From assembly GCF_002385225.1 (NCBI RefSeq), contig NZ_DGDC01000006.1, positions 1 through 10,040 on the forward strand: a DNA stretch of 10,040 nucleotides, written 5' to 3'. Under the pieces are notes generated by a model. It saw only the letters and a program-made list of their open reading frames with translations, had not been told where the DNA came from and made no database searches. The position numbers and the translations under genes are program-made. Each line of letters opens with the position of its first letter. The stretch's first letter is position 1. This document shows, piece by piece, positions 1 through 7,246 of the stretch. The stretch is from Psychrobacter sp. UBA3962. GTDB lineage: Bacteria; Pseudomonadota; Gammaproteobacteria; Pseudomonadales; Moraxellaceae.

Positions 1-11
1 TATTTCAGGAC

Positions 12-78
12 GAGACAATTGTTTTTTTAGGAGCAATTGTTTTTTAATGAGCGATTGGGTTTTACGAGCTATTAGCAG
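12..78. repeat. Degenerate tandem repeat, about 18-bp unit, upstream of alkB
   Basis: Four successive units begin with GAG at positions 12, 31, 49 and 66. The first two are nearly identical (GAGaCAATTG plus a T-run, then GAGCAATTG plus a T-run). The third (GAGCGATTGGGTTTTAC) and fourth (GAGCTATTAGCAG) are progressively diverged. The spacing shrinks from 19 to 18 to 17 bp. Stops are frequent in the reading frames here, so I do not call a coding tail. The array may extend left of the window. Its role is unknown: it could be regulatory sites, the remnant of a larger repeat, or slippage in AT-rich DNA. Confidence 0.55.
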
Positions 79-110
79 TCAACAAAGACTAACATAAAAA
101 TCGATAAAAT

Positions 111-139
111 TTGCGCTTACTGATTAAATATTCTAATCT
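111..139 (+). promoter_or_regulatory. Weak candidate promoter for alkB
   Basis: TTGCGC at 111-116 and TAATCT at 134-139 are separated by 17 bp, in the right place for a transcript with a leader of roughly 78 nt before alkB. Each hexamer matches only about three positions of the sigma-70 consensus, which could fit an activator-dependent promoter. Alkane hydroxylase genes in related bacteria are often alkane-inducible, for example through AraC-type regulators. No regulator gene lies in this window. Confidence 0.22.
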
Positions 140-223
140 AGTTGTTAAGTTCAGTATTTCAGGAAGAGATACGGTTATCTATGTCTTCAAGGCAGGAGTA
201 ACTTATAACATAAGGAAAGTGCA

Positions 224-1465
224 ATGACTCACAATTTAAATACCCTGCAGAAAAATCTTATCAAAAAAAGCCAAAAGAGACCTGAATGGCAAGATCCAAA
301 GCGTAAGTTATGGCTACTGAGTCCCATGGCTCCGGTCATTGGTTGGGCAATGTATTTAGCCGTCAAAGATCAACAGGGCTTTGATGCCAAAAATACCGCC
401 CTTGCCTGGAGTGGTAGCATTTTTACCTATGGCTTCATCCCTTTGGCTGATTACTTGATAGGTCTAGATAAAAGCAATTTATCAGAGCAAGCCTATCAAG
501 TTCTTGAAAAAGACCGCTACTATCAAAAGATTGCGCATGCCTTTATTCCGCTGAATTATACTGCGCTGTTTATTGCTGCCCATCAGTTTACCCATCGCAA
601 GCTGCCTTGGTATAACAAGCTCGGTGTGGCCATCACTTCAGGTATTGGTAGTGGTATCGCCATCAATACTGCTCATGAACTTGGGCATAAATCAGACAAG
701 CTAAATCGGACACTAGCGCGCATTAGCCTAGCACCTTCTGCGTATGGGCATTTTGCTATTGAGCATAACTTTGGCCATCATCGCTGGGTGGCCACACCAC
801 AAGATCCTGCCAGCAGTAGGTATAATGAAAGCTTTTGGCAGTTTTTACCACGCACCGTTATTGGCGGATTACGCTCTGCAATTAATATTGAGAAACGCCG
901 CTTGCAGCGAAAAAATAAGTCTTTTTGGCATAAAGATAATGAACTATTGCAGGGTTGGGCCATCACTGCTGTACTTTACGCCACGCTTTTGAAGCTATAT
1001 GGCAAAAAGGTGATTCCTTTTATTGTGATTCAAGCAGCATACGGCTTTAGTTTATTAGAGTCGGTCAATTATCTTGAGCATTATGGGCTACTACGTCAAA
1101 AGGATAGCAAAGGTAATTTTGTGCGTACAGAGGCTGCGCACAGTTGGAATAGCAATAACGTTGTGACTAATTTATTTTTATATCAGTTACAGCGTCATTC
1201 CGATCATCATGCGCACCCTAGCCGAGTGTATCAAGCCTTACGCCACTTTGATGAGTCGCCGCAGTTACCCAGTGGCTATGCCAGCATGATTGTGCCGGCA
1301 TACATTCCACCGCTGTGGTTTGCTATTATGAATAAGCGGGTAGTCGCTCACTATAACGGTGACATGAGTAAGATTAACTTGCATGACAAGCCGCTCAGTC
1401 CGCGTATGCAGCAAGCAACCACTACTGTGCGTCAAGGCTTGGATTGGCTAAAACAGCGCTTCTAA
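224..1465 (+). CDS. alkB: Alkane 1-monooxygenase (AlkB-type membrane di-iron hydroxylase)
   Basis: Predicted inner-membrane non-heme di-iron enzyme that hydroxylates the terminal carbon of alkanes to 1-alkanols using O2 and electrons from rubredoxin. All family histidine motifs are present: HELGHK (151-156), EHNFGHH (180-186), the alkane-hydroxylase signature NYLEHYGLL (282-290) and LQRHSDHHAHP (322-332). Together they supply nine histidines, the number expected to ligate the di-iron site. Hydrophobic segments lie near residues 29-47, 60-80, 106-121, 132-148, 246-260 and 263-279. At 413 residues it is normal family length. There is no fused rubredoxin domain, and no rubredoxin or reductase gene is in the window, so electron partners must be encoded elsewhere. 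The start is supported by AAGGAAAG at 212-219. The 3' end overlaps the convergent neighbour by 18 bp. The NYLEHYG motif favours alkane hydroxylase over the related xylene monooxygenase; chain-length range cannot be read from the sequence. Confidence 0.95.
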   Translation: MTHNLNTLQKNLIKKSQKRPEWQDPKRKLWLLSPMAPVIGWAMYLAVKDQQGFDAKNTALAWSGSIFTYGFIPLADYLIGLDKSNLSEQAYQVLEKDRYYQKIAHAFIPLNYTALFIAAHQFTHRKLPWYNKLGVAITSGIGSGIAINTAHELGHKSDKLNRTLARISLAPSAYGHFAIEHNFGHHRWVATPQDPASSRYNESFWQFLPRTVIGGLRSAINIEKRRLQRKNKSFWHKDNELLQGWAITAVLYATLLKLYGKKVIPFIVIQAAYGFSLLESVNYLEHYGLLRQKDSKGNFVRTEAAHSWNSNNVVTNLFLYQLQRHSDHHAHPSRVYQALRHFDESPQLPSGYASMIVPAYIPPLWFAIMNKRVVAHYNGDMSKINLHDKPLSPRMQQATTTVRQGLDWLKQRF

Positions 1466-1478
1466 ACGTAGCAATCCA
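1440..1478. terminator. Inverted repeat over the convergent gene junction, possible bidirectional terminator
   Basis: TGGATTGGCTA (1440-1450) pairs with TAGCAATCCA (1469-1478), giving ten base pairs with one bulged G and an 18-nt loop that contains AGCGCT. It spans the overlapping stop codons of alkB and the convergent gene. There is no T-tract on either side, so it is not a classical intrinsic terminator. It may instead limit read-through or protect both 3' ends. Confidence 0.35.
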
Positions 1479-2611
1479 GAAAGAAAGTGGTCTTTGTCTT
1501 CATCCTTATCATTAAAGTAGTTAAGTTCGGTCTGTAAGTATAGCCAGTCGCGCCAAAACGGTTGACGATAAGTGATGGTAGGCCCATAACTGTTTAAGGA
1601 AGGCTCGCTGTTTTCAAAGTAACCGAAGGCAGAGACACCGTAAGACAGCTGTTTTTCTTTTTCAAAGAAATGGATTTGGCGCAATTCATTACTCCAGTCC
1701 GTTTCTTCTTTATCGCCTTCATGACGATAGCGAACATTAATATTGTTATTAACGAAGCTGTTGTGGTCTAAGGCATACTGAAAGTTTAGCTCGCCTTTTA
1801 AAGCGTGTTCACTGTCACTGCCATAGCGGTAGTAGTTATGAGTGGATACTTTCCACTTATCTTGCTCATATAAGTCTCTATCGGCACTAAGCTTAAGATA
1901 AACATCATCACCAGAGCGGATACCAATGTCAGCATCGAAGCCAAGGGCTTCTTCTATTTTTGACCAGCGTAGAGCGATAGAGGCGTTGTCATCGCGGGTC
2001 TGTTTTCGATCATAAGTTTTTTCTTGATAGCCCTGATTATTATTTGAATTACTGCCTTTCGAGCCTTGGGTTAAGATCCTTTCTTCATCTAAATCTTCAT
2101 CACCAATAATTAAGCTAAGACGCTTTTCTAATACTGGCAGCTTTAAACGGCCTCTAATTCTTGGTTTGACTGAGACTTGGCTACCTTCAATCGGATCATC
2201 TGCCCAGCGGGTGTCTAAGACAACTCTCAGGCTAGCAGAAGCAGGTTTGTTTGGATCAGGCTCACCAAACCAATCATCCATAATGTGCGCCCAGTCACCC
2301 AACTTGCCTTTAACTTCTTCGCGTTGTCCATCTGCCCATTCAGCAGCTTCCTGGTTGATGGTAGTTAGCATACCCGGCTCATCTTCAGTGTCGTCAGCTT
2401 CAATAGATGCTTCGATAGATGAAGATCCTTCTGTTTCCATAGAAACATTTTGCGTTTCAATATCATTGGTTTGGACGCTGTCGGTTTCAATGCTATCGTT
2501 GTTAGTAGAAGCCTTGTTTTGACTACTATCCTCAGCGATGGCGGCTGAGCTAAGACACAGACAGGTAAGTAGGGGAAGTAAAGAGCAACTAATTTTAGTG
2601 GGCTTGTTCAT
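1448..2611 (-). CDS. Exported protein of unknown function, probable outer-membrane beta-barrel
   Basis: I do not recognise a named family. From the ATG at 2611 the 387-residue product starts with a clear Sec signal peptide: K3/K6, a hydrophobic core, and AIA|ED cleavage near residue 26. The next segment (about 27-80) is a Ser/Thr/Asn/acidic low-complexity stretch with recurring SIET/DIET/SMET/SIEA units. After a Trp-rich patch (HIMDDWFGEPDP, about 109-120), the rest alternates polar and hydrophobic or aromatic residues in short strands and ends in LLRLEALF. The terminal Phe is typical of outer-membrane barrels handled by the BAM machinery. An in-frame GTG at 2626 would add five residues. Neither start has a good Shine-Dalgarno, and I prefer ATG because it gives the more ordinary signal peptide. 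It converges on alkB with an 18-bp overlap. A role in hydrocarbon uptake is only a guess from position; it does not resemble AlkL/OmpW. Confidence 0.8.
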   Translation of the reverse strand: MNKPTKISCSLLPLLTCLCLSSAAIAEDSSQNKASTNNDSIETDSVQTNDIETQNVSMETEGSSSIEASIEADDTEDEPGMLTTINQEAAEWADGQREEVKGKLGDWAHIMDDWFGEPDPNKPASASLRVVLDTRWADDPIEGSQVSVKPRIRGRLKLPVLEKRLSLIIGDEDLDEERILTQGSKGSNSNNNQGYQEKTYDRKQTRDDNASIALRWSKIEEALGFDADIGIRSGDDVYLKLSADRDLYEQDKWKVSTHNYYRYGSDSEHALKGELNFQYALDHNSFVNNNINVRYRHEGDKEETDWSNELRQIHFFEKEKQLSYGVSAFGYFENSEPSLNSYGPTITYRQPFWRDWLYLQTELNYFNDKDEDKDHFLSGLLRLEALF

Positions 2612-2675
2612 AGAGAAGAGATTCACAACAGTTATTAAATAGGCTTAAATAATCGATAAGAAGCTTACGCCATAT

Positions 2676-2704
2676 TTATTAAAAAGAGAATACAACCTAG
2701 CCAA
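2676..2704 (-). promoter_or_regulatory. Candidate promoter for the exported beta-barrel gene
   Basis: On the minus strand, TTGGCT (2699-2704) and TAATAA (2676-2681) are separated by 17 bp. They would start transcription near 2669, about 58 nt before the ATG at 2611. The matches to the sigma-70 consensus are moderate (four and three of six). The 180-bp gap from the catalase-like gene makes a separate promoter plausible. Confidence 0.33.
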
Positions 2705-2765
2705 ATAATTGGATACTAATCAGATATTTATTCTATTTTAAACCGTTATGAAATCTCTCAAATAT

Positions 2766-2802
2766 AAAAAATCACTTACTGGCAATAAATTTAAAAGTAA
2801 GT
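2766..2802 (-). terminator. Probable weak intrinsic terminator of the catalase-like gene
   Basis: Read on the minus strand, ACTTACT (2796-2802) pairs with AGTAAGT (2774-2780) around a 15-nt AT-rich loop, followed by GA and six T residues. The left arm lies inside the final codons and the loop contains the stop codon. The stem is AT-rich and short, so termination may be inefficient. Confidence 0.45.
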
Positions 2803-3945
2803 TTTATCAAATACTTGTCTTAAACTGGTCGGCTCTTTACGTTTTACTTGGTTTTGCTCGTGACGCACTTCAGATGAGGTTTGATAAGCTCGCAGGCGAG
2901 ACTGCTGAATCCGACCAATCGGACGGTTTTCCTCTAGCGCTCTAAAGGTAGTAAATGACAAATGTTCCATGGCTTCAAAGTTACCATCTTCGGGAACGTC
3001 CTGACAGGGAATGGTTAATTTTGCTACGGTCACAAAAGGGGCCTCAGATTCTTTCCACTCTGTGGTTAATTCTTCAATAGGCTGTTTTTTGAGATTACGG
3101 CACAATTGAATCTGAACCTCGAATTGATAATCATGCTCGCTGATTTCCTTTAATAACGCCTTTCTAACCGTTTCGTCTTCACTGAATAAGTGCAGGTCAG
3201 GGTCATTGATTTTTTTAATAGATTCCTTGGTAGGTGTCACTCTTATTTTGCCCATGTAATCACCGTGACGAACCACCCCTTGAGAGAAGTAATCATATAG
3301 CCAAGGATTTTTGGGGCTGATGGTCGCCAGCTTGCGAAAAGCATTTAATGTTTTTAGCCCCTCAAAATCTGGCAGCTCTTTACCGTATTTGGTTAACCAG
3401 TTAAACACAAATTTGGCCTTATTTAACTTGCTACCATCTAGGTAACTGTTAAGACCAAAATTGAGTTTAGATAAATAAGCATAGTCTTCCAATTTATTGG
3501 TAAAAAATACCGGCGCATTGACCAAAGCAAAGTCCATAGTAGGCGCGTCTGGCTCATCAGGGGTTAGTTTGGGACCCGGTACATCAAAGACTTTGAATGA
3601 CAAACCAATACCCATGCCCAGACGTCTATCTGGAGCAATGGTGGCAGCTGCATTAGAAAATCGAATTACTGCATCATGGATGCCCGGTGTAGCATATACG
3701 CCTTGTGCATATTCTGCTGGCAGGTTGTCTAATACTTCAAACTTCGCCTTTAAGGCGCAATAGCCTTTGGCGTGAACGGCACGAGTATGATGATCGTAGC
3801 TTTTACCTTTGTTATTTTGTTTCACAAATTGGCGGATATCATCAGTAATCATATCTACAATAGACTCTTCTTCAGCACTTAAAGTGGTGTATTTTTCATC
3901 GAAATTGACGTATTTGGGCTTTGATTTAAATAGTTTTTTTAACAT
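2791..3945 (-). CDS. Catalase-family heme protein (small, catalase-like, y4iL type)
   Basis: A catalase-fold heme protein of 384 residues, shorter than classical monofunctional catalases (about 480-750) because much of the C-terminal part is missing. Recognisable catalase elements are the distal histidine in RAVHAKG (55-61, H58), the RFSNA segment (95-99) followed by the GMGIGLSFKV strand (110-119), the distal asparagine region FALVNAPVFF (139-148, N143), and the proximal heme-ligand pattern RLRAY (350-354; Arg three residues before Tyr354). The active-site set therefore looks intact. Relatives are annotated only as catalase family or y4iL-like, and this fold also includes fatty-acid hydroperoxide enzymes, so the substrate could be H2O2 or an organic peroxide. 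No signal peptide is visible, so it is probably cytoplasmic. The start is supported by AAGG (3954-3957 on the complement) eight bases upstream of ATG. It is transcribed alone, between polA and the exported barrel gene. Confidence 0.85.
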   Translation of the reverse strand: MLKKLFKSKPKYVNFDEKYTTLSAEEESIVDMITDDIRQFVKQNNKGKSYDHHTRAVHAKGYCALKAKFEVLDNLPAEYAQGVYATPGIHDAVIRFSNAAATIAPDRRLGMGIGLSFKVFDVPGPKLTPDEPDAPTMDFALVNAPVFFTNKLEDYAYLSKLNFGLNSYLDGSKLNKAKFVFNWLTKYGKELPDFEGLKTLNAFRKLATISPKNPWLYDYFSQGVVRHGDYMGKIRVTPTKESIKKINDPDLHLFSEDETVRKALLKEISEHDYQFEVQIQLCRNLKKQPIEELTTEWKESEAPFVTVAKLTIPCQDVPEDGNFEAMEHLSFTTFRALEENRPIGRIQQSRLRAYQTSSEVRHEQNQVKRKEPTSLRQVFDKTYF

Positions 3946-4027
3946 ATTGGTTGCCTTGAATTATAGTAATTTGGGTGACCTTTTTATCATAGACAACTTT
4001 TTAAGCCCGTAGTGATTTTTAGTATAG

Positions 4028-4064
4028 TTAATACGTAACAGTAGAATTAATGCGTAACAATAGA
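4028..4064. repeat. 19-bp tandem direct repeat upstream of the catalase-like gene
   Basis: TTAATACGTAACAGTAGA (4028-4045) is repeated as TTAATGCGTAACAATAGA (4047-4064), 16 of 18 identical with a 19-bp period. It lies about 85-120 bp upstream of the catalase-like start and beyond the polA terminator, so it is not coding. A period near two helical turns would place both copies on the same DNA face, which suits regulator binding, but no regulator is identified. Confidence 0.55.
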
Positions 4065-4163
4065 GAAGGGTAGATGATAAAAGCCAATAAAAGTTAATGA
4101 AAGCTACAGCTGGCTTTGTTTCCATAACTCATTGGCCTCAATCAAGTAGGTTGCAAATGAGAC

Positions 4164-4201
4164 AAAAAAAGGCGGGAATGACCCTTAGAGCCAATCCCGC
4201 C
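4164..4201 (-). terminator. Rho-independent terminator of polA
   Basis: On the minus strand GGCGGGA (4195-4201) pairs with TCCCGCC (4171-4177), a 7-bp GC-rich stem with a 17-nt loop, followed directly by seven T residues (4164-4170). It lies 43 nt beyond the polA stop codon and separates polA from the catalase-like gene. Confidence 0.9.
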
Positions 4202-4243
4202 ATACATATAAAAATAAACAGTTATTAATTAAATACTAAAAGT

Positions 4244-7200
4244 TTAATGAGCCTCATCCCAGTTATCGCCAACGCCAGTTTCAACCAGTAACGGTACCGC
4301 GAAATCAACCTCCCAGCCCATTTCTTTAGCTGTATCGCTTAGGACATTTTGCATGGCGTTTTTAATTAAATCGCTTATCTCATCGACTTTATCGGCATCT
4401 ACTTCAAACACCAACTCATCGTGTACTTGCAATAACATCTTGGCATTGTCTGCAGGCAAGACTTTATCCACCGCTATCATCGCCAGTTTAATTAAATCAG
4501 CAGCACTACCTTGAAGGGGTGCGTTAATGGCAGCTCGTTCAGCACCACGGCGCACCATTTGATTACTATGATTGATATCCGGTGTATACAGCTTACGCCC
4601 TAAAATAGTTTCGATATAACCGTTATCAACGGCATTACTACGGGTGTCATGCATATATTTCCTGACTCCAGGATAACGCTTAAAGTACTGATCAATATAG
4701 TCTTGTGCTTCACCACGAGTCATTTCAAGCTGTTTCGCCAATCCGAAGGCACTCATGCCATAGAGCAGACCAAAGTTAATGGCTTTGGCGTTACGACGCT
4801 CAGTGGGAGTAACGTCCTCTACGGATTTACCCAATACTTCCGCCGCTGTGGCACTGTGAATGTCTAGACCCTCATTAAACGCTTTGGTTAAGTTAGCATC
4901 ACCAGAGAAGTGCGCCATCAGGCGTAGCTCAATTTGTGAATAGTCCGCAGCCAACAAGACACGGCCCTCAGGCGCGATAAAGGCTTGACGGATAAGACGG
5001 CCAGTCTTAGTGCGAATAGGGATATTTTGTAAGTTTGGGTCTGTTGAGGATAAGCGGCCGGTACTAGTTAAGGCTTGATGATAGCTGGTATGCACCCGAT
5101 CAGTGTCTTTATCTGCCACAGCATCTAGCGCATCGGTATAGGTGCTCTTTAACTTTGATAAGCCGCGATATTCAAGGGCAATCTCAGCTAATGGGTGGGC
5201 AATTTTTGATAGCACTGCTTCGCCGGTGGAGTATTGACCGGACTTAGTCTTTTTACCGCCCACAACGCCAAGCTTATCAAATAAAACTTCGCCCAACTGT
5301 TTGGGTGAGCCCAGATTGAATTCCTCGCCAGCCTCATAATAAGCCTGTTTTTCAAGCTCGCCAATCTCTTCATCGAAGCGCTTTGACAGCTCATTTAAGA
5401 AGGCTCTTTTAATCAGGATACCGGTTGCTTCCATGTCACATAATATCTGTGATACAGGAATTTCAAGCTCATGTAACAGGCGCTGATTAACCGTATCGTC
5501 TCTTAACTTCTCTTGGAAGACTTCAAAAAGTTGATAGGTAATATCGGCATCTTCACAAGCATAGTCACTGGCAATATCTACAGCCACTTTATCGAAGGTG
5601 ACCTGTTTGGCCCCTTTGCCAGCCACATCTTCATAAGTAATGGTTTGAGTATGCAGATAATGGCGAGCAAGATCGTCCATGCCATGACGAGTAGCGGCAG
5701 CATTCAGCACATAGCTGGCAAGCATGGTGTCCATCTTCCAATTGCTTGGGGTGACATTAAGATCAATACCGTAGCGACGTAACACGTGAGCATCATACTT
5801 AATGTTTTGGCCGATTTTACCGATTTCTGGGTTTTCTAAAATGGGCTTTAATTGTGTCAAAACTTTGTCTTGGTCTAGCTGTTTTGAAGTTAATTCATCA
5901 TCTTCTAAGCTATGATTGAGAGGAATGTAATAGGCTTCATGAGCTTGTAGTGAGAAAGACAGACCTACGATATTTGCTTCTCGCCAATCGATGCTCGTGG
6001 TCTCAGTATCTACCGCAAAATGACTGGCCGCTGACAGTTTTTGTAGCAAGCTATCAAAAGCGGGCTCATCCAAAATAGTATGCCAAGCTTGGTCGTGATC
6101 TTTACTGTCTTTAATAATGTCGATGATGGCCGCCTGTTTTTGGTTTTGCAGAGTCTTAGCCACCTGTGCTTGTGATTCCGCTTCTGCTTTACTATCAGCC
6201 ACACTGTTTGTAGCCATGTTGGCAGGATGATTGGGATGAGCCAAAGAGGCCAATTCATTTTTGAACTCAAGCTCAGTATATAGATCACGTAGCTCTTCGA
6301 TATAAGCGGTTGGGTCAGTATCAATACGTAAGTCATCCCAGTCTTGACCAATCTCTAAATTGGTAACGATGGTGGCCAGTTGTCTGTCGCGGGGAATGTT
6401 GTCAGCATATTCGATCAACTTCTCACCGACCTTACCTTTGATTTCACTGGCATTGGCCAAGATGTTGTCTACATTATCGTATTGATTAAGCCATTTAACA
6501 GCGGTTTTTTGACCAACACTTGGCACCCCTTTAATGCCGTCAGAGGCGTCCCCCATTAAGGTCAGTAAATCAATCATTTGGGTGGGTTTGATGCCATATT
6601 TCTCTTCGACCCCTTGCTCATCTACTACTTTGCCTGAGAAGCTGTCTTCAAGAATTACACTGTCATTAATCAGCTGCATCATGTCCTTATCACCGCTGGA
6701 GATGACCACATGATGCCCCTCTTCAACGGCGCGATAGGTTAGGGTACCGATAATGTCATCAGCCTCAGCCCCTTCGATGCGTAATAAAGGGATGCCTAGA
6801 GCACGGACTAAACGGTGAATATAAGGGATTTGTTCCGCCAATTCAGGATCCATTTTTGGACGATTGGCTTTATATTCCTCTGACATAGTATGACGAAAAG
6901 TGGGTGACTTGGTATCAAAGCACACGGCCATATGAGTCGGGTTATAACGACGCATGACTTTTAATAAGGCATTCAACGTCCCACGAATGGCGTTGGTAGT
7001 CAGCCCTTGGGTATTCATCATGGTCTTGGGAAGCGCATGATAAGTTCTAAATAGATAGTAAGAGCCATCCACTAAGATAAAAGGAGGCTTCTCCTTATCA
7101 ACATGACTGGTATTCATCGAGGCAACATTAGGCATGTGCGCAAAGTCAGGCATCACATTGGGGTCTAATGCTGCATGAGAGGTATCGGTTGTGGTATCGG

Positions 7201-7246
7201 CAGCTTCAGTTAGATGGGCAGTATCTTTAGCAGTTTTATCGGTCAT
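4244..7246 (-). CDS. polA: DNA polymerase I
   Basis: Cytoplasmic replication and repair polymerase that removes RNA primers and fills gaps. All three activities look intact in its 1000 residues. The 5'-nuclease domain (about 54-335) has VDGSYYLFR (59-67), AEADDIIGT (160-168), SGDKDMM (184-190) and MGDASDGIKG (231-240). The 3'-5' proofreading domain (about 395-590) keeps DTE (413-415), D485 and YACED (562-566). The polymerase domain has motif A AADYSQIELR (766-775), motif B RRNAKAINFGLLYG (817-830, including K821, F825 and Y829) and motif C VHDE (941-944). It exceeds the 928-residue E. coli enzyme mainly through a Thr/Ala/Asp/His-rich N-terminal extension of about 45-50 residues and a Gln/Ala-rich linker near 340-375. 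An in-frame TGA lies three codons upstream of the chosen ATG, so it is the most upstream ATG possible. Its Shine-Dalgarno is weak. Internal ATGs at codons 32, 38 and 44 are alternatives. Confidence 0.98.
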   Translation of the reverse strand: MTDKTAKDTAHLTEAADTTTDTSHAALDPNVMPDFAHMPNVASMNTSHVDKEKPPFILVDGSYYLFRTYHALPKTMMNTQGLTTNAIRGTLNALLKVMRRYNPTHMAVCFDTKSPTFRHTMSEEYKANRPKMDPELAEQIPYIHRLVRALGIPLLRIEGAEADDIIGTLTYRAVEEGHHVVISSGDKDMMQLINDSVILEDSFSGKVVDEQGVEEKYGIKPTQMIDLLTLMGDASDGIKGVPSVGQKTAVKWLNQYDNVDNILANASEIKGKVGEKLIEYADNIPRDRQLATIVTNLEIGQDWDDLRIDTDPTAYIEELRDLYTELEFKNELASLAHPNHPANMATNSVADSKAEAESQAQVAKTLQNQKQAAIIDIIKDSKDHDQAWHTILDEPAFDSLLQKLSAASHFAVDTETTSIDWREANIVGLSFSLQAHEAYYIPLNHSLEDDELTSKQLDQDKVLTQLKPILENPEIGKIGQNIKYDAHVLRRYGIDLNVTPSNWKMDTMLASYVLNAAATRHGMDDLARHYLHTQTITYEDVAGKGAKQVTFDKVAVDIASDYACEDADITYQLFEVFQEKLRDDTVNQRLLHELEIPVSQILCDMEATGILIKRAFLNELSKRFDEEIGELEKQAYYEAGEEFNLGSPKQLGEVLFDKLGVVGGKKTKSGQYSTGEAVLSKIAHPLAEIALEYRGLSKLKSTYTDALDAVADKDTDRVHTSYHQALTSTGRLSSTDPNLQNIPIRTKTGRLIRQAFIAPEGRVLLAADYSQIELRLMAHFSGDANLTKAFNEGLDIHSATAAEVLGKSVEDVTPTERRNAKAINFGLLYGMSAFGLAKQLEMTRGEAQDYIDQYFKRYPGVRKYMHDTRSNAVDNGYIETILGRKLYTPDINHSNQMVRRGAERAAINAPLQGSAADLIKLAMIAVDKVLPADNAKMLLQVHDELVFEVDADKVDEISDLIKNAMQNVLSDTAKEMGWEVDFAVPLLVETGVGDNWDEAH

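Noticed and set aside
1..30. Possible coding tail entering from the left edge
   Set aside because: One frame is open for only nine codons before a stop, too short to support a gene, and the bases belong to the repeat region.
2166..2522. 118-codon plus-strand open frame inside the exported-protein gene
   Set aside because: It is antisense to a gene with a signal peptide and coherent strand pattern; its own product is Ser-rich without recognisable features, as expected from the mirror of the acidic repeat region.
2748..2945. 65-codon plus-strand open frame overlapping the 3' end of the catalase-like gene
   Set aside because: No Shine-Dalgarno, no recognisable product, and most of it is antisense to conserved catalase-family sequence.
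3497..4012. Two plus-strand open frames antisense to the catalase-like gene and its start
   Set aside because: They mirror conserved catalase motifs on the other strand and encode nothing recognisable.
4103..4120. AAAGC...GCTTT hairpin between polA and the catalase-like gene
   Set aside because: The stem is only five base pairs with no T-tract, and a much stronger polA terminator lies just upstream on the transcribed strand.
5188..5782. Open frames on both strands inside polA
   Set aside because: They overlap the exonuclease and polymerase domains of an intact, well-conserved polA and are by-products of its codon use.
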